Assembly: GCF_000607165.1 (NCBI RefSeq)
Contig: NZ_JFZG01000002.1
Span: 62,001 to 126,000, forward strand
Direction: 5' to 3'
DNA: 64,000 bases
From: Ralstonia pickettii
Lineage (GTDB): Bacteria > Pseudomonadota > Gammaproteobacteria > Burkholderiales > Burkholderiaceae
Shown here: positions 47,951-57,474 of the stretch, one piece after another
Position numbering within the stretch: the first letter of the stretch is position 1
Layout of the letters: each line of letters begins with the position of its first letter
The notes under the pieces: model-generated
Seen by the model: only the letters and a program-made list of their open reading frames with translations
Databases searched by the model: none
Told to the model about the DNA's origin: nothing
Position numbers and translations under genes: made by a program

Positions 47951-48967
47951 ATGCCCAGAATCGACCTGCTGACCTATCCCGACGTCGCCTTTTCCACGTT
48001 GGCGACCGCTGCCGACACGCTTGGCGTGGCCAATGCGCTCGCCTCCATGCAGGCGGGCAAGCGGGCCGATGCCGCCAAGACGCCGGTGTTCGGCTGGCGA
48101 CTCATTGCGCGGGACCCGTCGCGTTGGCAGGCTGCGGCAGAAACGCTCGCGTGCCCTTGTGACGCACTACCGGAAGACGACACGCAGCTCGGTGATGCGT
48201 TGATCGTCCCCCCGCTGCATTTCGACCACATTGGCACGCTGGAGCAGCGTCTGGCCTTGCTGGAAGTGGAACGCGCCACGATCCGCCGTTATCTGGATGC
48301 AGGACGGCTGGTGGCGTCATCCTTCACAGGTGTGGCGATGCTGGCCGACGTGCTGCCCGCCGGCCAACGGTTGACGGTGACATGGCTCATTGCAGGTTGG
48401 GTGCAGGGCTACTTTCCGCATTTGAAAGCCGCGCCGGCGCAGGCCATCGTCAGCAGCGGCAACGTCATCACCGCGCGGGCGATGGAGCATGGCGTTGCGC
48501 TCATGCACCGCGTGGTCGCACGCCTGGCTGATGCGCGGCTCGCGCGCACGCTGGGCAATACGGTGCTCGACCACCCCTCACGCGGCGAGGCCATCGGCAT
48601 CTGGCTGCGCAGCAAACCAGCCATCCGCGACAGCGTCGTGCTGCGCGCACGGCGTTATCTGCAGCAGCATCTGCACGAACCGTTTGATCTCGGAAGACTT
48701 GCTGCCGTCGCCTCAACCAGCGAGCGGACGCTGCTGCGGCATTTCACGAAAACGGTGGGGATGTCGCCGCTGCAATTGCTGCACCGGCTGCGCGTGGAAC
48801 GCGCGTGCCACCTGCTGGAAGTCAGCACGCTGAGCCTGACGACGATTGCCGAGCAGTGCGGCTATCAGGACATGTCCGCCTTCCGACGGTTGATCCGGCG
48901 GCACACGGGCCGGCCGCCAGGCGAACATCGGCGCGCGCATTCGGTGCGCGCCGAGTTGCGCAATTAA
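47951..48967 (+). CDS. GlxA-family AraC-type transcriptional regulator
   Basis: A 338-residue regulator with an N-terminal DJ-1/PfpI-like domain (about 1-175, including [20 protein letters not shown]) and a C-terminal AraC helix-turn-helix (about 230-330: [20 protein letters not shown] and [20 protein letters not shown]). The expected active-site Cys of DJ-1 is replaced by Ser/Thr-Phe context. It is divergent from the acylase gene (159 bases between starts), so it may control that gene. The convergent plsY overlaps it by four bases. Confidence 0.85.
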   Translation: MPRIDLLTYPDVAFSTLATAADTLGVANALASMQAGKRADAAKTPVFGWRLIARDPSRWQAAAETLACPCDALPEDDTQLGDALIVPPLHFDHIGTLEQRLALLEVERATIRRYLDAGRLVASSFTGVAMLADVLPAGQRLTVTWLIAGWVQGYFPHLKAAPAQAIVSSGNVITARAMEHGVALMHRVVARLADARLARTLGNTVLDHPSRGEAIGIWLRSKPAIRDSVVLRARRYLQQHLHEPFDLGRLAAVASTSERTLLRHFTKTVGMSPLQLLHRLRVERACHLLEVSTLSLTTIAEQCGYQDMSAFRRLIRRHTGRPPGEHRRAHSVRAELRN

Positions 48968-49584
48968 GCGGCTTTTTTCTTCTCGCCGATGCGGCTTTCC
49001 TTGCCGGCCAGCAGCTTGGCGATATTGGCGCGGTGGCGCGCGATGAGCAGCACCGCCATCAGCCCAACCGCACCGGCAATCCAGTCGAAGCCGTTCATCA
49101 GCACGTAGAAGAACGGTGCGAACACCGCCGACACCAGCGCCGCCAGCGACGAGTAGCGGAAGAACACGGCGATGATGAGCCACGTGGCCAGCGTTGCCAG
49201 CCCAAGCCACACGTTCAGCGCCAGGAGAATGCCCGCCGCCGTGGCGACGCCCTTGCCACCCGCAAAGCGATGGAACACCGGATACAGGTGCCCCAGGAAC
49301 ACGGCGATCACCACCAGCGCGATGCCGGTCTCATCTACGCCAAAGCGCGGCGCCAGGAATAGCGCCAGCCACACCGCCAGCCAGCCCTTGGCCGCATCAC
49401 CGAGCAGCGTGAGGATGGCCGCCTTCTTGTTGCCCGAGCGCAGCACGTTGGTGGCGCCGGGGTTGCCCGAGCCGTAGGTGCGCGGGTCCGCCAGACCCAT
49501 CGCGCGGCTGACCACCACGGCAAACGAAATCGAGCCGATCAGGTAGGCGGCTACGGCAAAAATGACGGTTGCGACTGGTGACAT
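48964..49584 (-). CDS. plsY: Glycerol-3-phosphate acyltransferase PlsY
   Basis: PlsY acylates glycerol-3-phosphate with acyl-phosphate to make lysophosphatidic acid. The 206-residue protein has five helices and the three conserved motifs: [37 protein letters not shown] and a later [12 protein letters not shown] region. The stop is inside the end of the convergent regulator. Confidence 0.95.
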   Translation of the reverse strand: MSPVATVIFAVAAYLIGSISFAVVVSRAMGLADPRTYGSGNPGATNVLRSGNKKAAILTLLGDAAKGWLAVWLALFLAPRFGVDETGIALVVIAVFLGHLYPVFHRFAGGKGVATAAGILLALNVWLGLATLATWLIIAVFFRYSSLAALVSAVFAPFFYVLMNGFDWIAGAVGLMAVLLIARHRANIAKLLAGKESRIGEKKKAA

Positions 49585-49654
49585 ATGGAATGTGAGAAAT
49601 CAGGCTGCGGGATTGTAGCGTGGTCGCAAGCGTGCCCCAGCGGCGGCGTTCGTT

Positions 49655-50146
49655 TCAATCGGGGTTTGCACAATTGACGGGCTGCGCGTTCAGCACCGAC
49701 GTCAGCACGCTGGGCGCCAGGCTCACCAGAAAGCCGCGCCGCCCCCCGTTGATATAGATGCGCTCCAGCTCCAGCACGCTCGCCTCCACATACACCGGCA
49801 TCGCCTTACGCACGCCAAACGGCGACGTGCCCCCGACGAGGTAGCCGCTATGCCGCTGCGCTACCTCGGGCTTGCACGGCTGCACGCTCTTGCGGCCGGT
49901 CTGCCGCGCGAGGTTCTTGGTCGAGACCGAGCAATCGCCGTGCATCAGCACGATGAGCGGCTTGGCGTGCTCGTCTTCCATGACCAGCGTCTTGACGACG
50001 GCGTGTTCGTCCACGCCGAGTTGGCGGGATGATTCGGTCGTGCCGCCCTTGTCGACGTAGTCATAGGTGTGTTCAGTAAAGGCCACGCCATGCGCCTTGA
50101 GGTACTGCGTGGCGGGCGTCTCGGAAACGTGCTTGGACTTGCTCAT
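49655..50146 (-). CDS. ybaK: Cys-tRNA(Pro)/Cys-tRNA(Cys) deacylase YbaK
   Basis: A 163-residue editing enzyme that hydrolyses mischarged Cys-tRNA(Pro). It has VKTLVMEDEHAKPLIVLMHG, RQTGRKSVQPCKPEVAQRHS and LVGGTSPFGVRKAMPVYVE, the pattern of the YbaK/ProX fold. The start at 50146 is chosen because the upstream frame runs into xerD in a different frame. Confidence 0.92.
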   Translation of the reverse strand: MSKSKHVSETPATQYLKAHGVAFTEHTYDYVDKGGTTESSRQLGVDEHAVVKTLVMEDEHAKPLIVLMHGDCSVSTKNLARQTGRKSVQPCKPEVAQRHSGYLVGGTSPFGVRKAMPVYVEASVLELERIYINGGRRGFLVSLAPSVLTSVLNAQPVNCANPD

Positions 50147-50168
50147 ACGGGGCAGGGAAGAACGATCG

Positions 50169-51113
50169 CTATCCGCGCGGATGGTGCTGCGCATGCAACG
50201 TGCGCAGCCGCTCGCGCGCGACGTGGGTGTAGATCTGCGTGGTGGAAATATCCGCGTGGCCGAGCAGCATCTGCACCACGCGCAAGTCTGCGCCGTGGTT
50301 GAGCAGGTGCGTGGCAAACGCGTGCCGCAGCGTGTGCGGCGACAGCGGCGCGTGAATGTCGGCCAGCAGCGCGTAGCGCTTGATGAGATACCAGAACGCC
50401 TGGCGCGTCATGCCTTCGCCGCGCGTGGTGACGAATAGCGCGTCAGTCGTACGCTCGCCGAGCAGCGCCGTGCGACCCGTTTGACGATCCTGCAGGTACC
50501 GCCGCAGCCAATCGCTGGCTTCGGCGCCAAACGGCACCAGACGATCCTTGCCGCCTTTGCCGCCAACCACGCGCACCACACCTTCGTTCAGGCCGACTTC
50601 CACCGTTTTCAGCGCGACGATTTCCGACACGCGCAGCCCGCTCGCATACATCAGCTCGATCATCGCGCGGTCGCGTAGGCCGAGCGGCGTGTCCACATCC
50701 GGCGCGTTGATGAGCGCCTCGACTTGCGTTTCGGACAGCGTCTTCGGAAAGCGCGGCGGTTGCTTGGCCGTCGGCAGCAGGCGCGACGGATCGGTGCTCA
50801 CAACGTGCTCGCGCAGTGCCCACTGGAAGAAGCGCTTGAACACGGTGCGGCGCCGGTTGGCAGACGATGCGCGACTCTCGGCATGGCGTGCGGCAAAGTA
50901 ATCGGCCAGGTCGCCGTCTTCGGTTTCGGCGATGGACTTGCTGCGCTCGGCCAGCCAATGCGCGTAGAGCGTCAGGTCGCGCCGGTACGCATCGAGCGTA
51001 TTGCGAGCGAGGCCATCTTCCAGCCACAGCGCGTCGCAAAAGCGCTGGATGGCATCTGCGCTTTGTGGCGGCAAGGCCGGGGCTTCGGCGTCTTTCAGTG
51101 CAGCCTTTCTCAT
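50169..51113 (-). CDS. xerD: Site-specific tyrosine recombinase XerD
   Basis: XerD with XerC resolves chromosome dimers at dif. The 314-residue protein has the core-binding N-domain (IQRFCDALWLEDGLARNTLD) and the catalytic residues in MYASGLRVSEIV (Arg), GGKGGKDRLVPF (Lys), SPHTLRHAFATHLL (HxxR), LLGHADIST (His) and TQIYTHV (Tyr). The start at 51113 overlaps ogt by four bases. Confidence 0.93.
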   Translation of the reverse strand: MRKAALKDAEAPALPPQSADAIQRFCDALWLEDGLARNTLDAYRRDLTLYAHWLAERSKSIAETEDGDLADYFAARHAESRASSANRRRTVFKRFFQWALREHVVSTDPSRLLPTAKQPPRFPKTLSETQVEALINAPDVDTPLGLRDRAMIELMYASGLRVSEIVALKTVEVGLNEGVVRVVGGKGGKDRLVPFGAEASDWLRRYLQDRQTGRTALLGERTTDALFVTTRGEGMTRQAFWYLIKRYALLADIHAPLSPHTLRHAFATHLLNHGADLRVVQMLLGHADISTTQIYTHVARERLRTLHAQHHPRG

Positions 51114-51586
51114 ATCAGCATCACGCCTTCGTGGCGCAGCAGCCAGTGCTTGATGTTCAGCAGGTAGCCATCCGTGTGGTGCGAAAACCCGCCGATGCCG
51201 GACGCGCTCACCACGCGGTGGCAAGGGATGAGGATCGGGAACCAGTTGTCACCGCATGCCTGGCCCACCGCGCGCGGCACGCTGCCGATCTGTTGCGCGA
51301 TGGTGCCGTAGGTGATGACGCTGCCGCATGGGATGGCGCTGATGGCCCGCCACACGCGGTGCTGGAAATCGGTGCCGGCGGGGGCGAGCGGGATATCGAA
51401 AGTCGCGCGTGGGTCGCTGTAGTACGCCTCGAGCTGGCGGGCCAGTCTGGCGATCAACGCGTCTGATGAATCGACGAGGGGCGTGCTTTCGGGCAGGTAG
51501 ACGAGTTCACGCAGGGCGCCTTCGGCCACGCGCACGCCCAGCTTGCCGAAAGGCGCTTCCAGAACGGCGTCGAAAGGGGATGGCAT
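51110..51586 (-). CDS. ogt: Methylated-DNA--protein-cysteine methyltransferase
   Basis: A 158-residue O6-alkylguanine repair protein with the acceptor cysteine in PILIPCHRVVSASGIGGF, the helix-turn-helix region GTIAQQIGSVPRAVGQACGDN and FQHRVWRAISAIPCGSVITYG. This is the second such enzyme in the window, besides the C-terminal part of Ada. It overlaps xerD, so the two are probably expressed together. Confidence 0.93.
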   Translation of the reverse strand: MPSPFDAVLEAPFGKLGVRVAEGALRELVYLPESTPLVDSSDALIARLARQLEAYYSDPRATFDIPLAPAGTDFQHRVWRAISAIPCGSVITYGTIAQQIGSVPRAVGQACGDNWFPILIPCHRVVSASGIGGFSHHTDGYLLNIKHWLLRHEGVMLI

Positions 51587-51646
51587 GGCGGGGCCGGCGC
51601 TCAAAAACAATCCTGCGAATCTAGCACAGGCCCCAGGCGGGCAGCG

Positions 51647-52630
51647 TTACTGATCCAGCTTGATGTTCTGCTGCTTGACCAGCGTGCGCATCTTGTCGAA
51701 TTCACGCTTGATCTCGGCCGTGTATTGCTGCGGCGTATTGCCGACGGGCTCGGCACCGGCACCTCGGAATCGATCGACCAGGCCTGGGTCTTTCAGCGCC
51801 TTGACCGAGGCTTCGTTGAGCTTGCGGATGATGTCGTCGGGCGTGCCGGCCGGCGCGACAAGTCCGTACCACGCCGGGTCATTTGCGTCCTTCAGGCCGA
51901 CTTCGGCAAAGGTGGGCACGTCGGGCAGGCTATCGATGCGCTTGTTCCACGCCACCACAATTGGCCGCAGCTTGCCGCTCTTAATGAACTGCATGGACGA
52001 GGGCAGGTTGTCGACCATGATCGGCACCTGATTGGCCAGCACGTCGTTCAATGCCGGCCCTGCACCCCGATATGGCACATGGACCATCTGCGTTTTGGTC
52101 AGCACCTTGAACTCTTCGCCCAGCATGTGGCCGATGCCGCAGGTGCCCGATGTCGCGAATGAATATTTGCCGGGGTGGGCCGTCAGCGCCGCGACAAACT
52201 CCTTGTAGTTCTTGGCCGGAAAGGTTGGGTTGACCGCAATCACGTTGGCCACGGTGGCCAGGTTGGTGATCGGCTTGAAATCCTTGAGCGGGTCGTACGA
52301 AAGCTTCGCATTGCACGCCGGGTTGACGGCATGCGTGGAGACGGTGGCGATGCCGATCGTGTAGCCATCCGGCGCAGCCTTGGCGATGGCATCGGCGCCG
52401 ATCGAACCGCCGCCGCCGCCCTTGTTTTCCACTACCACGGCCTGGCCCAGCACCTTGGAAAGCTGATCGGCCACGCCGCGCCCCACGATGTCCGTCGTGC
52501 CGCCCGGCGGAAACGGAATGATCAGCTTGAGCGGCTTGGCCGGGTAGTTGTCGGCCAGCGCCGGCCCGCATAACAGCGTTCCAGCGGCTGCGATCAGGCT
52601 GGCGATCAGTCGTCCCTTGGTCATCGTCAT
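51647..52630 (-). CDS. Tripartite tricarboxylate transporter receptor (Bug family)
   Basis: A 327-residue periplasmic solute-binding protein with a signal peptide (KGRLIASLIAAAGTLLCGPA) and the Bug pattern LKLIIPFPPGGTTDIVGRG, VENKGGGGGSIGADAIAKA, MVDNLPSSMQFIKSGKLR. Such receptors bind carboxylates, but no TctA/TctB membrane genes are near, so this is one of the many orphan Bug genes of betaproteobacteria. The ligand is unknown. Confidence 0.9.
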   Translation of the reverse strand: MTMTKGRLIASLIAAAGTLLCGPALADNYPAKPLKLIIPFPPGGTTDIVGRGVADQLSKVLGQAVVVENKGGGGGSIGADAIAKAAPDGYTIGIATVSTHAVNPACNAKLSYDPLKDFKPITNLATVANVIAVNPTFPAKNYKEFVAALTAHPGKYSFATSGTCGIGHMLGEEFKVLTKTQMVHVPYRGAGPALNDVLANQVPIMVDNLPSSMQFIKSGKLRPIVVAWNKRIDSLPDVPTFAEVGLKDANDPAWYGLVAPAGTPDDIIRKLNEASVKALKDPGLVDRFRGAGAEPVGNTPQQYTAEIKREFDKMRTLVKQQNIKLDQ

Positions 52631-52747
52631 CCTCCTTGTGGCTTGGTGTGCGTTCTGCGTTCTTGTGGGGAAACTGCTGAATAGCACAACCGCACACGCC
52701 AACCACGCGGCAACCGGGGAAACCCTGAAAAGCGAATCGTCAGATTG

Positions 52748-53332
52748 TCAGGTTCCGAGCAGCCCGCTTTTCAGATCGCGGTCGACCGGGCTGTTGCCGA
52801 TGAAGATGCTGAGCACAGCCTGGTAGAAATCTTCGCCGGGGATGGCCTTGGTGCGCGCCACGCCATTGATGCTGATGGTGGTGCCGGCATCGGGCGCGTA
52901 GTCAAAGTTGATGGTGTCGCCGCGCTTGGTGGAGCCGATCTGGCGCATCGCGTCTTCCAACTGCGTCAGACGGTCGGCCAGCCTCTGCATTTGAATTTCT
53001 GTCTGGTTGCGGTGGATGCCGTCGTTCAGCGCGTGGATGAACGTATCGGCGCCCACATTACGCAGCGGGTGGATCTGCAGCCGCTTCGGTCCCTTCATGC
53101 CGAGGATGACCGCCGCATTCTTCGCACGCTCGGGCAGGTACAAGCCTGCGACATAGCCCTTGATGACAAACACTGAACGCAGGCCCGTGCCATTGAGCAG
53201 CAGTTCGCGGCCAGCCACACGGGCGGCGTCGTCGAACGGCACACCCTCGACGTTCACCGTGGCCCATGCGGGGCTCGCGCACGCGGCGCAGAGCATCGCG
53301 CCCATGACGCCGCCGCGCCACGCGCGTGCCAT
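52748..53332 (-). CDS. Chalcone isomerase-like exported protein
   Basis: A 194-residue exported protein with a signal peptide (GVMGAMLCAACASPAWA) and the chalcone-isomerase-like fold segments LRSVFVIKGYVAGLYLPERA, VLSIFIGNSPVDRDLKSGLL. The bacterial members have unknown function. The start at 53332 is chosen because it gives a clean signal peptide; longer alternatives reach 53398 or 53455. Confidence 0.8.
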   Translation of the reverse strand: MARAWRGGVMGAMLCAACASPAWATVNVEGVPFDDAARVAGRELLLNGTGLRSVFVIKGYVAGLYLPERAKNAAVILGMKGPKRLQIHPLRNVGADTFIHALNDGIHRNQTEIQMQRLADRLTQLEDAMRQIGSTKRGDTINFDYAPDAGTTISINGVARTKAIPGEDFYQAVLSIFIGNSPVDRDLKSGLLGT

Positions 53333-53655
53333 CCTGGATGAACGGGCACGCACAGCAACCTGCAATGCGCAACGGAGATGAACAAGAGCGGAAAACATCG
53401 AAATGGGCGGTTTGAGATTAAGCCGCCATTTTCCCGATATTTTATTTGCAAACAATTAGTGTCTGCCCTGATGCGCAAGCGTTTGCGTACTAGGCGGTAT
53501 AAGGGCCCACTGGCGTGAGCGTTAAGCACGTATTCGTGGTTTTGTGCTACACGCACTTTGTTGGTTTTTAAACTAATCGGCGTGGCAACTTGGAAAGCCA
53601 GATTAAAGGCACATCACAGTCCTGATGCGTTGGCGTGCCTAACCCGAGCGAGCGC
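53333..53655. other. AT-rich gap between queG and the chalcone isomerase-like gene
   Basis: No gene is seen here. The segment is clearly more AT-rich than its surroundings (about 53425-53465 and 53540-53575). It holds an imperfect inverted repeat, AATGGGCGG (53402-53410) against CCGCCATT (53423-53430), with one bulged base, and probably the promoter of the downstream minus-strand gene. Confidence 0.45.
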
Positions 53656-54813
53656 TCACGTCGTCTGCGCCAGCGCCCAGGCCACGTGTTCACGCACGAG
53701 TTCCGAGGCGTCATCGGTGCGTGCTTTCAAGGCGGTAATCAGTTGCGCGCGCGTGGTATCCGGCAGCGGGGCGCGCAGTGCGTTGCCGATCGCCACGGCA
53801 ATGTTGCGCAGCCAGCGCTCGTGCCCGATGCGGCGGATCGGACTGCCTTCCAGTCGCTGGTTGAATTCGGCGTCGGTCCAGTTGAACAGCTCAGCCAGCG
53901 TGGCCGCGTCCAAGCCGTTGCGCACGTCAAAGTCGGGCAGGTTGGCCGGCACGGCAAACTTGTTCCATGGGCAGATGAGCTGGCAGTCGTCGCAGCCGTA
54001 TATGCGGTTGCCCATCGCTGCGCGCAGGTCGACCGGGATGCTGCCCTTGTGCTCGATGGTCAGGTACGAGATGCAACGGCGTGCGTCCACCGTGTACGGC
54101 GCGACGATGGCCTGCGTAGGGCACACGTCGATGCAGCGCGTGCAGTTGCCGCAGTGGGGCTCCACGGGTGGATCAACGGGAAACGGCAGGTCGACGAGGA
54201 TTTCGCCGAGGAAGAACATCGAGCCCGCATCGCGGTCCAGCAGCAGCGTGTGTTTGCCACGCCAGCCCAGGCCGCCGTTGGTCGCCAGCGCGACTTCCAG
54301 CACCGGTGCCGAATCGGTGAACACGCGAAAGCCGTACGGCCCGACGGCGCCTGCAATCTTTTCGGCCAGCTTCTGCAGGCGTTGGCGCAGTACCTTGTGA
54401 TAGTCGCGGCCGCGTGCGTAGAGCGAGACAGTCGCGACTTCGGGGCGGCTCAGGCGGTCCCACTCGATGGTGCGCCAGTCGCCGCCGGCCATTCGCGGAT
54501 CGGCCAGATGTGGCAGATACGGCATCCGCGCGACGATGGCGCGTACCGTTCCGGCAACAAGTTCGGCCGGGCGTGCGCGGAGCATGCCGTGGTTCGCCAT
54601 ATAATCCATGTCACCGTGAAACCCCTGCGCAAGCCATGTCTGGAGCCCTTCTTCAGCGTGCGACAGGTCGACATCGGCGATGCGGATTGCATCGAAACCG
54701 AGTTCGGCACCCCAGGAGCGAATCTGCGCCACAAGCGCGTGCATGCCGGCCTCATCGGCTGGCAAGCGTGCATCCAGACTCGTTTCAGGTGATGACGTGG
54801 GGGTGGCGGACAT
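53656..54813 (-). CDS. queG: Epoxyqueuosine reductase QueG
   Basis: QueG makes queuosine in tRNA from epoxyqueuosine with cobalamin and two [4Fe-4S] clusters. The 385-residue protein has the two cluster motifs CGNCTRCIDVCPTQAIV and CDDCQLICPWNKFA, and ARGRDYHKVLRQRLQKLAE. The start at 54813 is chosen because the protein then has a normal N-terminus; its ATG shares the CATG at 54811-54814 with a possible tsaE start on the other strand. Confidence 0.94.
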   Translation of the reverse strand: MSATPTSSPETSLDARLPADEAGMHALVAQIRSWGAELGFDAIRIADVDLSHAEEGLQTWLAQGFHGDMDYMANHGMLRARPAELVAGTVRAIVARMPYLPHLADPRMAGGDWRTIEWDRLSRPEVATVSLYARGRDYHKVLRQRLQKLAEKIAGAVGPYGFRVFTDSAPVLEVALATNGGLGWRGKHTLLLDRDAGSMFFLGEILVDLPFPVDPPVEPHCGNCTRCIDVCPTQAIVAPYTVDARRCISYLTIEHKGSIPVDLRAAMGNRIYGCDDCQLICPWNKFAVPANLPDFDVRNGLDAATLAELFNWTDAEFNQRLEGSPIRRIGHERWLRNIAVAIGNALRAPLPDTTRAQLITALKARTDDASELVREHVAWALAQTT

Positions 54814-54829
54814 GCCCAAATTGTACGCA

Positions 54830-55408
54830 ATGCCCACCGTGCTCCCTGCCGACGCGCCTTCTGGTCTGACCCCTTCGCTCGCCGAGCGCACGCTTTCGCT
54901 CGTCGATGAAGCGGCCACGTCAGCGTTTGGCGCGGCGCTCGCGCAAGCCGTGCTGGCATTGGGCGCACGCCCCGTGCAGATGCAGCTCTCGGGCGATCTG
55001 GGCGCGGGCAAGACGACGCTCTCTCGCGCCATCCTGCGCGGCCTCGGACACACGGGGCGCGTGCGCAGTCCCACCTATACGCTGGTCGAACCTTACGACG
55101 TTGCCGGAACCATGGGCACGCAGAAGGTCTATCACTTCGACCTGTACCGCTTTGCCGATCCCGAAGAATGGACTGACGCCGGGTTCCGCGATTGCTTTGC
55201 CGAACCCGCGCTGTGCCTGGTCGAATGGCCCGAGAAGGCGCAGGCGCTGCTCGGCACGCCCGATCTGCACATCGCTTTATCGGTCGACGTTGTGCACGAA
55301 ACCTACGATGACGGCGTTGAGCATGCACCGCGCCTTGCACGTCTGAGCGCACGCACGCAGACCGGCCTTCAACTTTTAGAGTCCTTGCAACACCTGCTCC
55401 CATGCTGA
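54830..55408 (+). CDS. tsaE: tRNA threonylcarbamoyladenosine biosynthesis ATPase TsaE
   Basis: TsaE works with TsaB/TsaD in making t6A37 of tRNA. The 192-residue protein has the P-loop LSGDLGAGKTTLSRAIL, SPTYTLVEPY and YHFDLYRFADPEEWTDAGF, and CLVEWPEKA. An in-frame ATG at 54812 overlaps the queG start; ATG 54830 is the more likely start because the other would share its codon with queG. It overlaps amiC at the 3' end by seven bases. Confidence 0.93.
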   Translation: MPTVLPADAPSGLTPSLAERTLSLVDEAATSAFGAALAQAVLALGARPVQMQLSGDLGAGKTTLSRAILRGLGHTGRVRSPTYTLVEPYDVAGTMGTQKVYHFDLYRFADPEEWTDAGFRDCFAEPALCLVEWPEKAQALLGTPDLHIALSVDVVHETYDDGVEHAPRLARLSARTQTGLQLLESLQHLLPC

Positions 55409-56925
55409 TCAAGCATCTGCCGACCGACCAACCGGATGATCCGAACCTGCCGAGCCAGGCCCGCCGCCAATGGCTCACGCGCATGGCGAAGGCCAGCGCA
55501 GGCACGGTCATCCTGAGCCTGGTGGGCCCGCAGATTGCGCGCGGCGCCAACATCGTCGCCGTGCGCGTATGGCCCGCCGAGGACTACACGCGCGTGACCA
55601 TCGAATCCGACGTCGCGCTCAAGGCTACGCATCAGCTCATCAAGGACCCGGATCGCCTGATGGTCGATATCGACGGGCTCGACCTGAACCCGACGTTGCG
55701 CGAGCTGGTCGCCAAGATCGCGCCGAACGATCCGTACATCCGACAGGTGCGCGTGGGTCAGAACCGACCGAGCGTCGTGCGTCTGGTGTTTGACCTGAAG
55801 GAAAGCGTCAACCCGCAGGTGTTCACGCTGCTGCCGATTGCGGGCTATCGCAACCGGCTCGTCTTCGATCTGTACCCGACCAACCCGCCCGACCCGCTGA
55901 TGCAGCTCGTGCAGGCCACCGAGGGCAAGCAAGAGCGTTTTGCTGCGTCAGGCGGCACGCCGATGCCGTCGCCGTCGGATGACGATGACCCCATCGCCGC
56001 GCTGGCACGCAGCAGCAGCGGCAGCAGCCCAACCAAGCGGCCGATCGAAGAGCCGCACCCCCCGGCGCTTGCCAACCGCACGCCGCCGCGCAAGGTCCCG
56101 CCGGCGACCTCTACGAATCCTCCGTCGACGCTCGCCAACGCGCCGAACACGCCGCCGCTGGAGATCGTTCCCGAGCAACCCGTGCCGCGCGCGCCGTCGA
56201 ACGGCCCGCGCATGCGCCGGCTGCTCACGGTCGCCATCGATCCTGGCCATGGCGGCGAAGACCCGGGCGCCACGGGCGGTGCCGGCACACACGAGAAAGA
56301 CGTGGTGCTCTCGATCGCCCGCATGCTCAAGGCCAAGATCGACGCCCAGCCCAACATGCGCGCCATGATGACGCGCGATTCCGACTACTTCGTCCCGCTG
56401 GGCGTGCGTGTGCAAAAGGCGCGCCGCGTGCAGGCGGATCTGTTCGTCTCCATCCATGCCGATGCGTTTCTCTCGCCGGAAGCGCGCGGGGCATCGGTGT
56501 TCGTGCTGTCCGATCGTGGTGCTTCGAGCGCGCAGGCCAAGTGGCTCGCCAACAAGGAAAACGCGGCCGACATGATCGGCGGGGCGAATCTTGGCTCGAA
56601 AGACGCGCAAGTCACGCGCGTGCTGCTGGACTTGTCGACCACCGCACAGATCACCGACAGCATGAAGGTCGGCAGGGCGGTGCTGGACCAGATTGGCGGC
56701 ATCAACCGGCTGCACAAGGGGCAGGTCGAGCAGGCGGGCTTTGCGGTGCTCAAGGCGCCGGATATTCCGTCGATCCTGGTCGAGACGGCCTTCATCTCGA
56801 ACCCGGAAGAAGAAGCCAAGCTCAACGACCTGGGCCACCAGAACCAGCTTGCCGACGCCATCCTGCGCGGCATTCGCGCCTACTTTGCCAAGAACCCGCC
56901 GTTGTCGCGCAACCCGGGCGTCTGA
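55402..56925 (+). CDS. amiC: N-acetylmuramoyl-L-alanine amidase AmiC-type
   Basis: A 507-residue cell-separation amidase. It has a twin-arginine-like signal (ARRQWLTRMAKASAG), an N-terminal AMIN domain (about 45-160), a Pro/Ser-rich linker (about 190-270) and the C-terminal amidase_3 domain with zinc ligands in IDPGHGGEDPGATG and SIHADAFLSPEARG plus the catalytic Glu in ILVETAFISNPEEE. It cuts peptidoglycan at the division septum. It overlaps tsaE by seven bases. Confidence 0.94.
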   Translation: MLIKHLPTDQPDDPNLPSQARRQWLTRMAKASAGTVILSLVGPQIARGANIVAVRVWPAEDYTRVTIESDVALKATHQLIKDPDRLMVDIDGLDLNPTLRELVAKIAPNDPYIRQVRVGQNRPSVVRLVFDLKESVNPQVFTLLPIAGYRNRLVFDLYPTNPPDPLMQLVQATEGKQERFAASGGTPMPSPSDDDDPIAALARSSSGSSPTKRPIEEPHPPALANRTPPRKVPPATSTNPPSTLANAPNTPPLEIVPEQPVPRAPSNGPRMRRLLTVAIDPGHGGEDPGATGGAGTHEKDVVLSIARMLKAKIDAQPNMRAMMTRDSDYFVPLGVRVQKARRVQADLFVSIHADAFLSPEARGASVFVLSDRGASSAQAKWLANKENAADMIGGANLGSKDAQVTRVLLDLSTTAQITDSMKVGRAVLDQIGGINRLHKGQVEQAGFAVLKAPDIPSILVETAFISNPEEEAKLNDLGHQNQLADAILRGIRAYFAKNPPLSRNPGV

Positions 56926-56928
56926 CGC

Positions 56929-57474
56929 ATGACGACGCTCGTGCTGCGCGAAGGCGGTGCGTCTGACGCCAGCACCATCGCCGACATCCACACGCGGAGC
57001 TGGCAGAGCGCATATCGCGGGCTCGGCATCCTGTCCGACGCGTATCTCGACGACGTGGCCAACGTCGAGATGCAGGCCAAGTGGCGTGAACGCATGATTG
57101 CACCCGTTGTTGGGCAATACGTGTGGTGTGCCGATCTGGACGGCGAAACCATCGGGTTTCTCTGCACCCTGCGTGAAGACGACACGCCCTGGGGTGCGCT
57201 CGTCGACAACCTGCATCTGCTGCCGGCGTCACGCGGCCATGGTGTCGGCAAGCGCTTGATGGGCGAAGCGGCGCGCTTGGCCGCGGCCCAGGGCATCACA
57301 CAGTTGCATCTGCGGGTGTACGAGGCGAACACTGCCGCGATCGGCTTCTACGAAGCGCTGGGCGGTGTGCCGGTCAGCCGGGATTGGCTGGAGACGGCCG
57401 ACGGCGGGCACGCTTGGGTGCGCACCTACCACTGGCCGGAAGCGGAATTCGCGAGCTTGACGAGCTTGCGCTGA
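56929..57474 (+). CDS. GNAT family N-acetyltransferase
   Basis: A 181-residue acetyltransferase with LREGGASDASTIADIHTRSW at the start, the acetyl-CoA loop VDNLHLLPASRGHGVGKRLM and LRVYEANTAAIGFYEALGG. The gene begins 3 bases after amiC. The acceptor cannot be predicted; a RimI-like role is not supported by any specific motif. Confidence 0.85.
   Translation: MTTLVLREGGASDASTIADIHTRSWQSAYRGLGILSDAYLDDVANVEMQAKWRERMIAPVVGQYVWCADLDGETIGFLCTLREDDTPWGALVDNLHLLPASRGHGVGKRLMGEAARLAAAQGITQLHLRVYEANTAAIGFYEALGGVPVSRDWLETADGGHAWVRTYHWPEAEFASLTSLR

Noticed and set aside
53558-54400. Plus-strand frame opposite queG
   Set aside because: Ser/Ala/Arg-rich with no domain. The minus strand has the complete QueG iron-sulfur motifs.
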